Made by a program: the position numbers and the translations under genes. DNA of 64,000 nucleotides. It comes from Streptacidiphilus jeojiense (lineage in GTDB: Bacteria > Actinomycetota > Actinomycetes > Streptomycetales > Streptomycetaceae). Shown piece after piece: positions 40,596 to 49,364 of this stretch. Position 1 is the first letter of the stretch; every line of letters begins with the position of its first letter. The stretch is from NCBI RefSeq assembly GCF_000719095.1, contig NZ_JOEH01000009.1, forward strand, positions 186,001 to 250,000. The letters run 5' to 3'. The notes beneath the pieces were generated by a model. That model did no database searches. It saw only the letters and a list, made by a program, of their open reading frames with translations, and had not been told where the DNA came from.

Positions 40596-42125
40596 TCAGA
40601 TGTCGCGGAAGACCTCGATCTGGGCGCCGACGGAGTTGAGCCGGGCGGCCAGGTCCTCGTAGCCGCGGTTGATGACGTAGACGTTGCGCAGCACCGAGGT
40701 GCCCTCGGCGGCCAGCATCGCCAGCAGCAGCACCATGGCCGGGCGCAGTGCCGGCGGGCACATCATCTCGGCGGCGCGCCACCGGGTGGGGCCCTCGACC
40801 AGCACCCGGTGCGGGTCCATCAGCTGGACGTGGGCGCCGACCCGGTTGAGCTCGGTCAGGTACACCGAGCGGTTCTCGTAGACCCAGTCGTGCACCAGGG
40901 TCGAACCGTGCGCGCAGGCCGCGATGGCGGCGAAGAAGGGCAGGTTGTCGATGTTGATGCCGGGGAACGGCATCGGGTGGATCTTGTCGACCGGCGCGGT
41001 CAGCTTGGAGGGGTGCACGGTGAGGTCGGTCAGCCGGGTGCGGCCGTTGTCGGCCGGGTACTCCGGGCTGCGGTCGCAGTCCAGGCCCATCTCGTCCAGG
41101 ACGGCGAGCTCGATCTCGACGAACTCGATCGGGACCCGGCGGATGGTCAGCTCGGAGTTGGTGACCACCGCCGCGGTGAGCAGGCTCATGGCCTCGACCG
41201 GGTCCTCGGAGGGGGCGTAGTCGACGTCGGCGTCGATGGTGGCGCGGCCGTGCACGATCAGGGTGGTGGTGCCGATGCCCTCGACGTGCACGCCCAGGCG
41301 CTCCAGGAAGAAGCAGACGTCCTGGACCATGTAGTTGGCGCTGGCGTTGCGGATCACCGTGGTGCCGGGGTGGCGGGCGGCGGCGAGCAGCACGTTCTCG
41401 GTCACGGTGTCGCCGCGCTCGGTCAGCACGATCGCCCGCTGCGGCTCCACGTCGCGCTCCACGGTGGCCCGGTAGGTGCCGGTGGTGGCGCTGACGTGGA
41501 GGCCGAAGTGGCGCAGCGCCGACAGGTGCGGCTGGACCGTGCGGGTGCCCAGGTCGCAGCCGCCGGCGTAGGGGATCTCGAAGCGGTCGGCGCGGTGCAG
41601 CAGCGGGCCGAGGAACATCAGGATGCTGCGGGTGCGGCGGGCCGCGTCCTCGTCCATGGCGGAGAGGTCGAGGGTGGCCGGCGGGGTGATCTCCAGGTCG
41701 GTGCCGTCGTTGATCCAGCGGTGCCGCACCCCGATGCTGGCGAGGACCTCCAGCAGGCGGTAGACCTCCTCGATCCGGGCCGCGCCGCGCAGCGTGGTCC
41801 GGCCGGTGGTCAGCAGCGAGGCGCAGAGCAGTGCCACGCAGGCGTTCTTGCTGGTGCGGACGTCGATCGCGCCGGACAGCGTGCGCCCGCCGACGACCCG
41901 CAGGTTCATCGGGCCCGCGACGCCCAGCGAGACGATCTCGCTGTCGAGTGCTTCGCCGATCCGGGCGACCAGGTCCAGGCCGATGTTCTGGCCACCGGAC
42001 TCGATCCGGGCCACGGCGCTCTGGGTGGTGCCGAGGGCGACGGCGAGCTGTGTCTGGGTCCAGCCCTTGTGCGTCCGGGCAGCACGGACGAGCTTGCCGA
42101 TACGGGAGAGGTAGTCGTCGGTCAC
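40596..42125 (-). CDS. HTH-MurA fusion: UDP-GlcNAc 1-carboxyvinyltransferase
   Basis: A 509-residue protein joining a Cro/C1-type helix-turn-helix (about 7-62, LGTTQSAVARIESGGQNIGL) to a complete MurA domain (about 73-509), the first committed enzyme of peptidoglycan synthesis. MurA active-site residues are present: Lys93 in TSKNA, Cys190 in AGGCDLGT and the RGYED Arg. Start GTG 42125 lies 6 nt after TACGTT, pointing to leaderless translation. A palindrome at 42150-42162 covers the -35 area, suggesting autoregulation. It is probably a second MurA besides the housekeeping enzyme. Confidence 0.85.
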   Translation of the reverse strand: MTDDYLSRIGKLVRAARTHKGWTQTQLAVALGTTQSAVARIESGGQNIGLDLVARIGEALDSEIVSLGVAGPMNLRVVGGRTLSGAIDVRTSKNACVALLCASLLTTGRTTLRGAARIEEVYRLLEVLASIGVRHRWINDGTDLEITPPATLDLSAMDEDAARRTRSILMFLGPLLHRADRFEIPYAGGCDLGTRTVQPHLSALRHFGLHVSATTGTYRATVERDVEPQRAIVLTERGDTVTENVLLAAARHPGTTVIRNASANYMVQDVCFFLERLGVHVEGIGTTTLIVHGRATIDADVDYAPSEDPVEAMSLLTAAVVTNSELTIRRVPIEFVEIELAVLDEMGLDCDRSPEYPADNGRTRLTDLTVHPSKLTAPVDKIHPMPFPGINIDNLPFFAAIAACAHGSTLVHDWVYENRSVYLTELNRVGAHVQLMDPHRVLVEGPTRWRAAEMMCPPALRPAMVLLLAMLAAEGTSVLRNVYVINRGYEDLAARLNSVGAQIEVFRDI

Positions 42126-42162
42126 CGCCCGAACGTATCTCACTGATGCGATGCAGTGCATC
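42126..42162 (-). promoter_or_regulatory. Leaderless promoter and operator of the HTH-MurA gene
   Basis: Reading leftward, TACGTT (42137-42132) precedes GTG 42125 by 6 nt. GATGCA-G-TGCATC (42150-42162) is a perfect palindrome over the expected -35 element. Binding by the protein's own HTH would block transcription. Confidence 0.5.
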
Positions 42163-42261
42163 TTCGCTGGTCGTACCGGGGACCGTTCGGGTGAATCCGG
42201 CCGGGAGGGTGAGCCCGGCCACCCGGCCCCGGTGCTGCGGCCCCGCTGTGGCCTTTGACCT

Positions 42262-42286
42262 GGACCACGCTGCGGCGGCGTGGTCC
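42262..42286. terminator. Hairpin in the gap upstream of the HTH-MurA gene
   Basis: GGACCACGC (42262-42270) and GCGTGGTCC (42278-42286) form a perfect 9-bp stem with a 7-base loop in the 291-bp gap between the oxidoreductase stop (42417) and the HTH-MurA start (42125). No T-run follows in either direction. It may weaken read-through from the oxidoreductase. The rest of the gap shows no gene. Confidence 0.4.
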
Positions 42287-42416
42287 GGTGCCCGGAGTCG
42301 GGCGGTCCCCGGCGCGGGCCCGGGCGACGGCATGCGCGCCGGAAAGATACAGCAGGAGCGCGATGCTGTCGCCGCGAATCGGCCGCTTCCCGTCGAACCG
42401 GTACGCCCGGTGGCGG

Positions 42417-43373
42417 TTAGGGGCGCAGCACCAGCTTGCGGCCCGGCGAGGCCGCCTGGGCCGCCCAGACCCCGGCGACGTCGTCGAGCGGGTGGACCTC
42501 CAGGGCCAGGTCGAGGCGGCCCGCTGCGGCGTACCCGGCCACCTCGGCGTAGGCGGCGGCGGACTGCTCCGGGGTGAGGGTGCCGCCGCTGAGGCCGAGC
42601 ACCTTGAGCCTGGAGTGCCGCAGTGCGCCGGCGTCCACGGCCGCCTCGGCGCCGGCGACCTGGCCGACGTTGAGCAGTCGTCCGGTCGGGCGAAGTCCGG
42701 CCAGTGCGGCCTGGACGTAGGGGCCCCACAGCGGGTCGACCACCACGTCCACCGGTCCGCCGGCCTTCTCCAGTGCCGCGGCGAACCCGGCGGGGTCGCG
42801 GTCCAGCAGCACGGTGCCGTCGCAGAGGTCCGACAGGGCGGCGAGCCGCGCCTCGTCGCGTCCGGCGGCGATGACCCGTTCGGCGCCCAGTACCCGGGCC
42901 AGGTGCACGAAGGCCTGGCCGAAGGCCCCGGTCGCGCCGAACACCAGCACCGATTCGCCGGGGCGCAACGCGGCCTCGTCCCGCAGGCCGATCAGGGCAC
43001 TGATGCCGACCACCCCGACCGCGGCGGCCAGGTCGTCGTCGAGCGCGTCCGGGACCGGCAGGCAGGCCGCATCGGGGGCGGTCAGGTACTCGGCCAGGGT
43101 GCCGTCGACGAAGCCGCCGGGCACCGAGACGCGGACCCGGGTGCCCGGCGCCAGGGTGTCGCTCTCGACCACGGTGCCCACGCCCTCGACCCCGGGGACG
43201 TGCGAGGGCTGCGGTCGGCCGGCCGGGTGTCCGCCGCCGGAGATGAGCAGATCGATCGGGTTGAGGGCCGCCGCCACCACCCGGACCAGGGCCGACCCCG
43301 GCGCCCGCCGCGGCTCGTCCCGCTCACCGACCACGGGCGCCTGTCCGAGCTCGGCCACTACTGCTGCGCGCAT
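42417..43373 (-). CDS. Quinone oxidoreductase-like NADPH-dependent dehydrogenase (MDR)
   Basis: A 318-residue medium-chain dehydrogenase/reductase of the zinc-free quinone oxidoreductase type. The GroES-like part (ALNPIDLLISGG, VPGVEGVGTV) is followed by the Rossmann motif VFGATGAFGQAFV. Zinc ligands are absent. ATG 43373 was chosen over the overlapping GTG 43376 because AAAGG is upstream. It diverges from a TetR gene with an 18-bp palindrome between them, so its expression is probably repressed by that protein until an electrophile or quinone appears. Confidence 0.87.
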   Translation of the reverse strand: MRAAVVAELGQAPVVGERDEPRRAPGSALVRVVAAALNPIDLLISGGGHPAGRPQPSHVPGVEGVGTVVESDTLAPGTRVRVSVPGGFVDGTLAEYLTAPDAACLPVPDALDDDLAAAVGVVGISALIGLRDEAALRPGESVLVFGATGAFGQAFVHLARVLGAERVIAAGRDEARLAALSDLCDGTVLLDRDPAGFAAALEKAGGPVDVVVDPLWGPYVQAALAGLRPTGRLLNVGQVAGAEAAVDAGALRHSRLKVLGLSGGTLTPEQSAAAYAEVAGYAAAGRLDLALEVHPLDDVAGVWAAQAASPGRKLVLRP

Positions 43374-43406
43374 CACGTCACTGCCTTTCGGGCTTCCGGA
43401 GTTGAA

Positions 43407-43424
43407 TGACCGACCGGTCAGTCA
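43407..43424. promoter_or_regulatory. TetR operator between oxidoreductase and regulator
   Basis: TGACCGACC-GGTCAGTCA is an 18-bp near-perfect palindrome (one mismatched pair) located 34 bp from the oxidoreductase start. The GACCGACCGGTC-type core is common for TetR-family sites. Confidence 0.7.
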
Positions 43425-43520
43425 CTCTAGCCACGGGCGGGACGAACGGTCAACGGGTCGTCAGGTCGTCCGGTCGACCTGTGGACCGCTGCGCTCCAGG
43501 TCGCCCGTATCCTTCGTGGC

Positions 43521-44084
43521 ATGACTGCTCGTGCCGCTGCGGCCCAGGAAACCCGAGCCGCGCTGCTGGATGCGGGCCTTGAGATCGCGGAGGAGCACGG
43601 GCTCTCCGGGATGAGCGTCAACCGGGTGGTGGCCGTGGCGGGGGTGGCCAAGGGCACCTTCTATGTGCACTTCCCGGACCGCGACGCCTTCCTGAGCGCG
43701 ATGCACCAGCGCTTCCACGAGCAGGCCGGCCGGGCGGTGACGGCGGCCATGGCCCAGCACCCACCGGGCCGGGCCCGGATGCAGGCCGGGATGACCGCCT
43801 ACTTCGAGGTCTGCTTGAGCAATCTGGGGGTCAAGGCACTGGTGCTGGAGGCCCGCAACACCCCCGGCGTCGCCGCGGACGTCGCCGCCCGCAACGACGC
43901 CTTCGCCGCCATGGCCGAACCGGACCTGTTGGCCATGGGCTGGTCCGAAGCGCACACGGCCGCAGGCTTGGTGGTCGCCATGTCCGCGGAGCTGTCCATG
44001 GCCGAGATGGCCACCGGACAGCGCGACGAGCGCGGCCGCGAGGTGCTGTGGGCGCTGCTGGCCCGGCTGGACCTGAACGCCTGA
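43521..44084 (+). CDS. TetR family transcriptional regulator
   Basis: A 187-residue repressor; the helix-turn-helix is MSVNRVVAVAGVAKGTFYVHFPDRDAFL (about 31-58). The C-terminal domain is short and Met/Ala-rich. TATCCT lies 7 nt before the ATG with no ribosome site, indicating leaderless expression. It likely controls the divergent oxidoreductase and possibly itself. Confidence 0.88.
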   Translation: MTARAAAAQETRAALLDAGLEIAEEHGLSGMSVNRVVAVAGVAKGTFYVHFPDRDAFLSAMHQRFHEQAGRAVTAAMAQHPPGRARMQAGMTAYFEVCLSNLGVKALVLEARNTPGVAADVAARNDAFAAMAEPDLLAMGWSEAHTAAGLVVAMSAELSMAEMATGQRDERGREVLWALLARLDLNA

Positions 44085-44175
44085 ACACTCCTGTGCTCCA
44101 CGCCCCCTGACGGAGGATCAGTCCGTGCGGTGGTTGAGCCGGCGGGCGGAGTCGGAACCACCCGGCCCGGGCCCG

Positions 44176-44850
44176 TCAGGACTGGCCGGGGGTGACCAGT
44201 CCGCTCTCGTAGGCGAAGACCACGGCCTGGGCCCGGTCGCGCAGTGACAGTTTGTCAAGGATCCGGCTGACATGCGTCTTGACGGTCTGTTCGGCCAGGA
44301 ACAGGTCCCCGGCGATCTCGCTGTTCGACCGGCCGCGGGCGACCAGGCCGAGCACCTCGGTCTCACGCGGGGTCAGCCCGTTCAGGCGGGTCGCGTCCCG
44401 GAGCGCGGGCGGGCGGCTGCGGACGAAGCCCTCGATCAACCGGCGGGTGACCGAGGGCGCGAGCAGGGCGTCGCCGGCCGCCACGATCCGGACCGCGGCG
44501 ATCAGGTCGGCGGGCGGGGCGTCCTTGAGCAGGAAGCCGCTGGCCCCGGCGGCCAGGGCGGCGTACACGTAGTCGTCGATGTCGAAGGTGGTCAGCATCA
44601 GCACCCGGGGCCGGTGTTCGACACCGCGTGGCGGGTCCATCAACTGCCGGGTGGCCTCCAGGCCGTCCATGACCGGCATCCGAACGTCCATCAGCACGAG
44701 GTCGGGGCGCAGGCGGTGGGAGAGCTCCAGGCACTCCCGGCCGTCGGCCGCCTCGCCCACCACCTCGATGTCGGGCTGGGCGGCCAGCAGCGCGCCGAAG
44801 CCGGCACGGATCATGGCCTGGTCGTCGACGACCAGCACGCTGACGGTCAT
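44176..44850 (-). CDS. NarL-family response regulator
   Basis: A 224-residue response regulator. The receiver domain has acidic pocket D9-D10 and phospho-acceptor D55 (VLMDVRMP). The LuxR/NarL output domain fills about 150-215 (LTPRETEVLGLVARGRSNSEI). It overlaps the upstream kinase gene by 4 bp. The target may include its own operon, whose promoter region holds a perfect 9-bp inverted repeat. Confidence 0.92.
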   Translation of the reverse strand: MTVSVLVVDDQAMIRAGFGALLAAQPDIEVVGEAADGRECLELSHRLRPDLVLMDVRMPVMDGLEATRQLMDPPRGVEHRPRVLMLTTFDIDDYVYAALAAGASGFLLKDAPPADLIAAVRIVAAGDALLAPSVTRRLIEGFVRSRPPALRDATRLNGLTPRETEVLGLVARGRSNSEIAGDLFLAEQTVKTHVSRILDKLSLRDRAQAVVFAYESGLVTPGQS

Positions 44851-46271
44851 GGTGCTCCTGACTCTCGCAGTCCGCCTTCTTGCAGTCCGTTCTGTCGCAG
44901 TCCACGCAGCGGAAGGACGGCGCTCAGCCGGAAGCCGCCGCCGGGGAGCGGCCGGGCGTCCAGCTCACCGTCGAGCATGGCGACGCGCTCCCGCATCCCG
45001 ACCAGGCCGTGGCCGCCGCCATACCCGCCGCCCTGCCCGCCGGCCCGTGGCTCCAATGGGGGCGCCGCACCGGTGGCACCGGAGTCGACCACCTCGATCC
45101 GCACCGCGCCGTCGCCCCCGTCCATGGTGACCCGATCCGTGGTGACCCGGTCGACGGTGACCCTGGCGTCGGCCCCGGGCGCGTGCCGCACCACATTGCT
45201 CAGCGCCTCCTGGACGATCCGGTAGACGGAAAGCCGTACCAGGGCCGGTAGTTCGGCGTCGTCCGGCAGCCCCTCGGCCAGCACCAGGCGGGCGTCGACA
45301 CCGGCCTGGCGGGTGGCCCGGACCAGGGCGGGGAGGTCGGACAGGCCCGGCTGCGGGGCGTTCTCCCCGTCCGGCGCGTCCTCGCTGCGCAGTACGTGCA
45401 GCAGCCGTCGCATCTCGGTCAGCGACCGTCGCGCCTCGGCGGCGATGGACGCGAACTCCTCGGCGGCGGCCGCGGGTACGTCCGGGATTCGGTACGGCGC
45501 ACTGTCGGCCTGGACCGTGATCAGCGACATGTGGTGCGCGACCACATCGTGCAGTTCGCGGGCGATCCGGGCCCGCTCGGCCAGCAAGGTGGCCCGAGCC
45601 TGCTCGGCCTCGCCGAGCTGCTCGGCGGCGGCCAGCCGGGTCCGGGCCTCGCTCCGTCCGCGCAGGGCGTCGGCGGTGAGCGCGCCGACGGCGAGCAGCA
45701 CGCCCATGGGGAGCAGCCCCAGCCAGCCGTGTCCGGTCGGCACCAGCGCGAAGAGCACGGCGCCGACCGCGGTCACCTCCAGCCACATGGCGACCGTGGC
45801 GCGGCGCGAGGTCCGCAGGCCGACCGCGATGAACACCGGGGCCAGCGACAGCAGCGAGGTCACCGCCCACGGCCACGGCTCGGCGGCCGAGTGCGGGCGG
45901 GTCAGTGCGGCGGTCGCGGTCACCGCCGCCAGCTCGGTCCACCAGGCGGTGCGCGGGCGGCCGAGCGCCACGGCGAGCGGGGCGGCCCGGGCCAGGCTCA
46001 GTGCCAGCGACGGGGCGTACTTGAAGTCGTAGTGCTGGACGAGATCGAGGGTTCCGCTGAACAGGACCAGAACGGCCAGCGCCCACAGTGTCCGCGGGCC
46101 CCATCTGCCCGGGCCCCATCTGCCTGGACCCCGCCTGCCCGGACCCAGGCTGCCCGGACCCGGGCCGCCGCTCGGCGCGGCTACCGCCGGCCGGCCCAGG
46201 TCGTCCCAGACCGCCCGCCGGACGAGCCCCGGCAGATCCCCGAGCCGCCCCCGCACGGTGTCGATCATCAT
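44847..46271 (-). CDS. DesK/NarX-type sensor histidine kinase
   Basis: A 474-residue HisKA_3 kinase with five or six membrane helices (about 60-200). The phosphorylated histidine is H241 in ARELHDVVAHHMS. The N box is IVQEALSNVVRHA and the G box GGGHGLVGMRERV. A Gly/Pro/Arg segment at about 40-60 comes from four tandem 15-bp repeats in the gene (46096-46155). Start ATG 46271 (or 46268). It is co-transcribed with the membrane protein upstream and the response regulator downstream. Confidence 0.9.
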   Translation of the reverse strand: MMIDTVRGRLGDLPGLVRRAVWDDLGRPAVAAPSGGPGPGSLGPGRRGPGRWGPGRWGPRTLWALAVLVLFSGTLDLVQHYDFKYAPSLALSLARAAPLAVALGRPRTAWWTELAAVTATAALTRPHSAAEPWPWAVTSLLSLAPVFIAVGLRTSRRATVAMWLEVTAVGAVLFALVPTGHGWLGLLPMGVLLAVGALTADALRGRSEARTRLAAAEQLGEAEQARATLLAERARIARELHDVVAHHMSLITVQADSAPYRIPDVPAAAAEEFASIAAEARRSLTEMRRLLHVLRSEDAPDGENAPQPGLSDLPALVRATRQAGVDARLVLAEGLPDDAELPALVRLSVYRIVQEALSNVVRHAPGADARVTVDRVTTDRVTMDGGDGAVRIEVVDSGATGAAPPLEPRAGGQGGGYGGGHGLVGMRERVAMLDGELDARPLPGGGFRLSAVLPLRGLRQNGLQEGGLRESGAP

Positions 46272-46300
46272 CGTCCGCCACGATACCTCCGGACCGGGTC

Positions 46301-46894
46301 TCACAGCTGGTGGATCCAGGCGGTCATCAGGGCCACCCCGCCGACGCAGGCCAGCACCGTCAGCAGGACCGGTCCGAACCCGACTCTGCGCCCCCACAGC
46401 CGGCCCGCCAGCCGCGCGTGCAGCCGGTTCAGCAGCCACAGCACCAGCACCCCGCCGGCCGCACAGGGCAGCCCGATGCCGAAGTGGGCCAGCCAGGCGC
46501 CGCCGGCGGTCGGACCGCCCCACGAGTGGTCGTAGGGGCCGTGGTCCACCAGGCCGTAGCAGACGCCGCGTAGTACGAAGAGGATCTCGACCCCGACCGG
46601 GATCAGCGCCAGCAGCCCCAGCGGCACGGCCAGCACCGCGTGCGCGAGCAGCCGCACCGGGCCGGGGCGCGGGCCTGACCCCTCCGTCAGTTCCGGCTGC
46701 TGCTCGGCGACCCGCGCCCACCAGGTCCGTGCCCGGTCCGCCCGTCCGACCGCGACCGCGGCGACCGTCCCGACGGCGATCGGCAGCAGCGCGGCGGCGT
46801 ACCCGACCCGCCGCCCGAAGCGGCGTACGGACCGCCCAGGGGTGGCCTGCGACGGGGAAGTCCTGCGGCTGTGCCGTGCGGTGATGACTGCCAT
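46301..46894 (-). CDS. Multi-helix membrane protein in two-component operon
   Basis: A 197-residue protein with about four membrane helices (YAAALLPIAVGTVAAVAVG; LLAHAVLAVPLGLLALIPVG; GIGLPCAAGGVLVLWLL; FGPVLLTVLACVGGVALM). It resembles sensor-domain membrane proteins that pair with DesK-type kinases. GGAGGAG precedes ATG 46894. Only 29 bp separate it from the kinase start, so it is the first gene of the operon and may transduce the signal. Confidence 0.75.
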   Translation of the reverse strand: MAVITARHSRRTSPSQATPGRSVRRFGRRVGYAAALLPIAVGTVAAVAVGRADRARTWWARVAEQQPELTEGSGPRPGPVRLLAHAVLAVPLGLLALIPVGVEILFVLRGVCYGLVDHGPYDHSWGGPTAGGAWLAHFGIGLPCAAGGVLVLWLLNRLHARLAGRLWGRRVGFGPVLLTVLACVGGVALMTAWIHQL

Positions 46895-46989
46895 GGTCTG
46901 CTCCTCCACGCTCCGATCGGCCCCTTGCCGACGACCGGAAAGGTAGGAGCAGGACACCCTCGTCCACCTCACACCACGGTCCTGTTCCG

Positions 46990-47011
46990 ACCCCCTACTC
47001 CGGTAGGGGGT
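46990..47011. promoter_or_regulatory. 22-bp palindrome upstream of two-component operon
   Basis: ACCCCCTAC-TCCG-GTAGGGGGT has perfect 9-bp arms. It lies about 100 bp upstream of the operon start and also 67 bp upstream of the divergent VOC gene. It is the best candidate for the NarL-family regulator's own site. Confidence 0.6.
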
Positions 47012-47077
47012 ACGCGGCGGCCGGACCGGTCAGGAATCGAGAAGTGCCGCGCGTCGGCCGCGGCTAACGTGACAGCC

Positions 47078-47488
47078 ATGGACATCACCATTCACACCAG
47101 CTTCCTTCCCCACGACGACCCGGACGCGTCCGTGGCCTTCTACCGCGACACCCTCGGCTTCGAGGTCCGCAGCGACGTCGGCCAGGGCAAGATGCGCTGG
47201 ATCACGGTCGGCCCCGTCGACCAGCCCAGCACGTCCATCCTGCTGGCGCCGGTCGGCGCCGACCCCGGGGTCACCGAGGACGAGCGGCGCACCATCCACG
47301 AGATGATGGCCAAGGGCACCTACGGCTGGATCCTGCTGGCCACCCGGGACCTCGACGGCACCTTCGAGAAGGTGCAGGCCGGCGACGCCGAGGTGGTCCA
47401 GGAACCGACCGAGCAGCCGTACGGCATCCGCGACTGCGCCTTCCGCGACCCGGCGGGCAACCTGGTCCGCATCCAGGAACTCCGCTGA
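47078..47488 (+). CDS. VOC family protein (glyoxalase-like)
   Basis: A 136-residue vicinal-oxygen-chelate protein: ITIHTSFLPHDDPDASVAFYRDTLGFEVR opens the first beta-alpha-beta-beta-beta unit and FRDPAGNLVRIQELR closes the second. Expected metal ligands are partly in place (H6 and the C-terminal Glu). TAACGT lies 7 nt before ATG 47078, indicating a leaderless mRNA. It is followed at 24 bp by an AraC regulator, a recurrent pair in actinobacteria. Confidence 0.88.
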   Translation: MDITIHTSFLPHDDPDASVAFYRDTLGFEVRSDVGQGKMRWITVGPVDQPSTSILLAPVGADPGVTEDERRTIHEMMAKGTYGWILLATRDLDGTFEKVQAGDAEVVQEPTEQPYGIRDCAFRDPAGNLVRIQELR

Positions 47489-47512
47489 CCCGATACCGGA
47501 AGGAGCTCTCTC

Positions 47513-47992
47513 ATGTGCCGTCCCGGATGGGCGCGCGCACGCACGGCGGCGCAGCACCTGGAGGACCTGGCGCGGCTGCGCCGGGTCCGTGACCGGATCG
47601 ACCGGGAGTACGCGCAGCCGCTGGACGTCGAGGCGCTGGCCCGCGGCGCGTTCATGTCGGCGGGGCACCTCAGTCGTCAGTTCCGGTCGGCCTACGGGGA
47701 GTCGCCGTACAGCTATCTGATGACGCGTCGGATCGAGCGGGCGATGGCGCTGCTGCGCCGCGGCGACCTCAGTGTCACCGACGTCTGCTTCGCGGTGGGC
47801 TGCTCGTCGCTGGGTACCTTCAGCACCCGCTTCACCGAACTGGTCGGCATGCCCCCCAGCAGCTACCAGCGCCGGGCGGCGGACGCCACGGCCGGAATCC
47901 CGTCCTGCGTCGCGAAGCAGGTGACCAGACCGGTCCGGCACCGGGAGCCCCAGCCCACCGCCGCGGTCGCCGCAGAACTGCAACCAGCCTGA
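47513..47992 (+). CDS. AraC family transcriptional regulator
   Basis: A 159-residue protein consisting mainly of the AraC double helix-turn-helix (about 30-125: LDVEALARGAFMSAGHLSRQF and LSVTDVCFAVGCSSLGTFSTRF). No sugar-binding domain precedes it; the VOC protein encoded just upstream may act as its ligand partner. GGAAGGAG precedes ATG 47513. The C-terminal 35 residues are low complexity. Confidence 0.88.
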   Translation: MCRPGWARARTAAQHLEDLARLRRVRDRIDREYAQPLDVEALARGAFMSAGHLSRQFRSAYGESPYSYLMTRRIERAMALLRRGDLSVTDVCFAVGCSSLGTFSTRFTELVGMPPSSYQRRAADATAGIPSCVAKQVTRPVRHREPQPTAAVAAELQPA

Positions 47993-48050
47993 TCGCGGAG
48001 CGTGCGATTAGGTACGGCGTGTTACACAGGAGGTAATCAAAGGGGCAGTT

Positions 48051-49208
48051 TTGCACCGACTCAATCTCGGAATCATGGCGCAGTCACGCAAGGAGAACGA
48101 GCACCGACTGCCGATCCACCCCGCGCATTTCGAGCGGATCGACGTCGATCTCCGGGCACATATCCACCTTGAGCAGGGATACGGCGAGTACTTCGGGGTC
48201 TCCGACGAGCAGCTGGCACCCCTCGTCGCCGGTTTTCTGCCACGGGCGCAGCTCATCGAGCGGTGCGAAGTCATTCTGTTGGCCAAACCGATGCTGGAGG
48301 ACGTCGCCGAACTGCGGGACGGGCAAGTCCTGTGGGGCTGGCCGCACTGCGTCCAGGACGAGAAGGTCACCCAGACGGCCATCGACCGCCGGTTGACGCT
48401 CATCGCCTTCGAGGCGATGAACCACTGGACCACGGACGGTTCGTTCAACCTGCATGTCTTCCACAAGAACAACGAGCTGGCCGGGTACTCCTCGGTGCTG
48501 CACGCCCTGCAGCTGCGGGGCTCGACCGGCGACTACGGCCGTCGGCTGCGCGCGGTCGTGATCGGCTTCGGCGCGACGGCCCGGGGGGCCGTGACGGCGC
48601 TGAACTCGCTGGGTGTGCACGACGTGGACGTGCTCACCGCGCGCGGTGTCACCGCGGTCAGCTCACCGATCCACTCCGCGCGCATCGTCCAGTTCGACCA
48701 TGACGTGGCGGACGACACCGCCGACCCGCGCCGCAGCCACGCCCTCACCGAGGACGGCCGGGTACCGCTGGCGGACTTCCTCGCCGGGCACGACATCATC
48801 GTCAACTGCGTCCTGCAGGACACCGGCGCGCCGCTGACGTTCCTGATCGACGAGGATCTGGCGATGCTGGCGCCGGGAACCCTGATCATCGACGTCTCCT
48901 GCGACGAGGGCATGGGTTTCAGCTGGGCCCGGCCGACCACCTTCACCGATCCGATGTTCACCGTCGGTGACCAGGTGCACTACTACGGTGTCGACCACAG
49001 CCCCTCCTACCTGTGGAATGCCGCCACCTGGGAGAACAGCGAAGCGCTGATCCCCTACCTGCGCGCGGTCCTCGACGGCCCCAGCAGCTGGGAGGCGGAC
49101 GAGACCATCCGTCGTGCCATCGAGATCCAGGAAGGCACCATCCGGAACCGAGCGGTGCTGGCCTTCCAGCACCGCTCCCCGGACTACCCCCACGCCAGGG
49201 CGTCGTAG
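48051..49208 (+). CDS. N5-(carboxyethyl)ornithine synthase-like dehydrogenase
   Basis: A 385-residue protein of the alanine dehydrogenase superfamily closest in pattern to N5-(carboxyethyl)ornithine synthase, which reductively couples pyruvate to an amino group of ornithine or lysine with NADPH. LGIMAQSRKENEHRLPIHP is the first strand, GYGEYFGVSD and LWGWPHCVQ follow, and FHKNNELAGYSSVLHAL precedes the Rossmann loop GFGATARG at 172-179. The TTG at 48051 with GGGG upstream was chosen because the strand LNLGIM lies before the next ATG (48075). It is followed by a membrane protein and a lysine-aminomutase-like enzyme, which suggests modified basic amino acids. Confidence 0.78.
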   Translation: MHRLNLGIMAQSRKENEHRLPIHPAHFERIDVDLRAHIHLEQGYGEYFGVSDEQLAPLVAGFLPRAQLIERCEVILLAKPMLEDVAELRDGQVLWGWPHCVQDEKVTQTAIDRRLTLIAFEAMNHWTTDGSFNLHVFHKNNELAGYSSVLHALQLRGSTGDYGRRLRAVVIGFGATARGAVTALNSLGVHDVDVLTARGVTAVSSPIHSARIVQFDHDVADDTADPRRSHALTEDGRVPLADFLAGHDIIVNCVLQDTGAPLTFLIDEDLAMLAPGTLIIDVSCDEGMGFSWARPTTFTDPMFTVGDQVHYYGVDHSPSYLWNAATWENSEALIPYLRAVLDGPSSWEADETIRRAIEIQEGTIRNRAVLAFQHRSPDYPHARAS

Positions 49209-49364
49209 CCGCCTCCGGTGGGGTGGTGCCCGGCCACGACGGCGGTCGGACGCCACGTCACCGGGGCTGGAAACCGTCGCATGACGCCTCGTCGGCGCGG
49301 GTAGGAAGCCTCGCACGGGTGTGCGCAAGGATGGCGGGGACGTCGGGGACGTCGGGGGTGAAGA

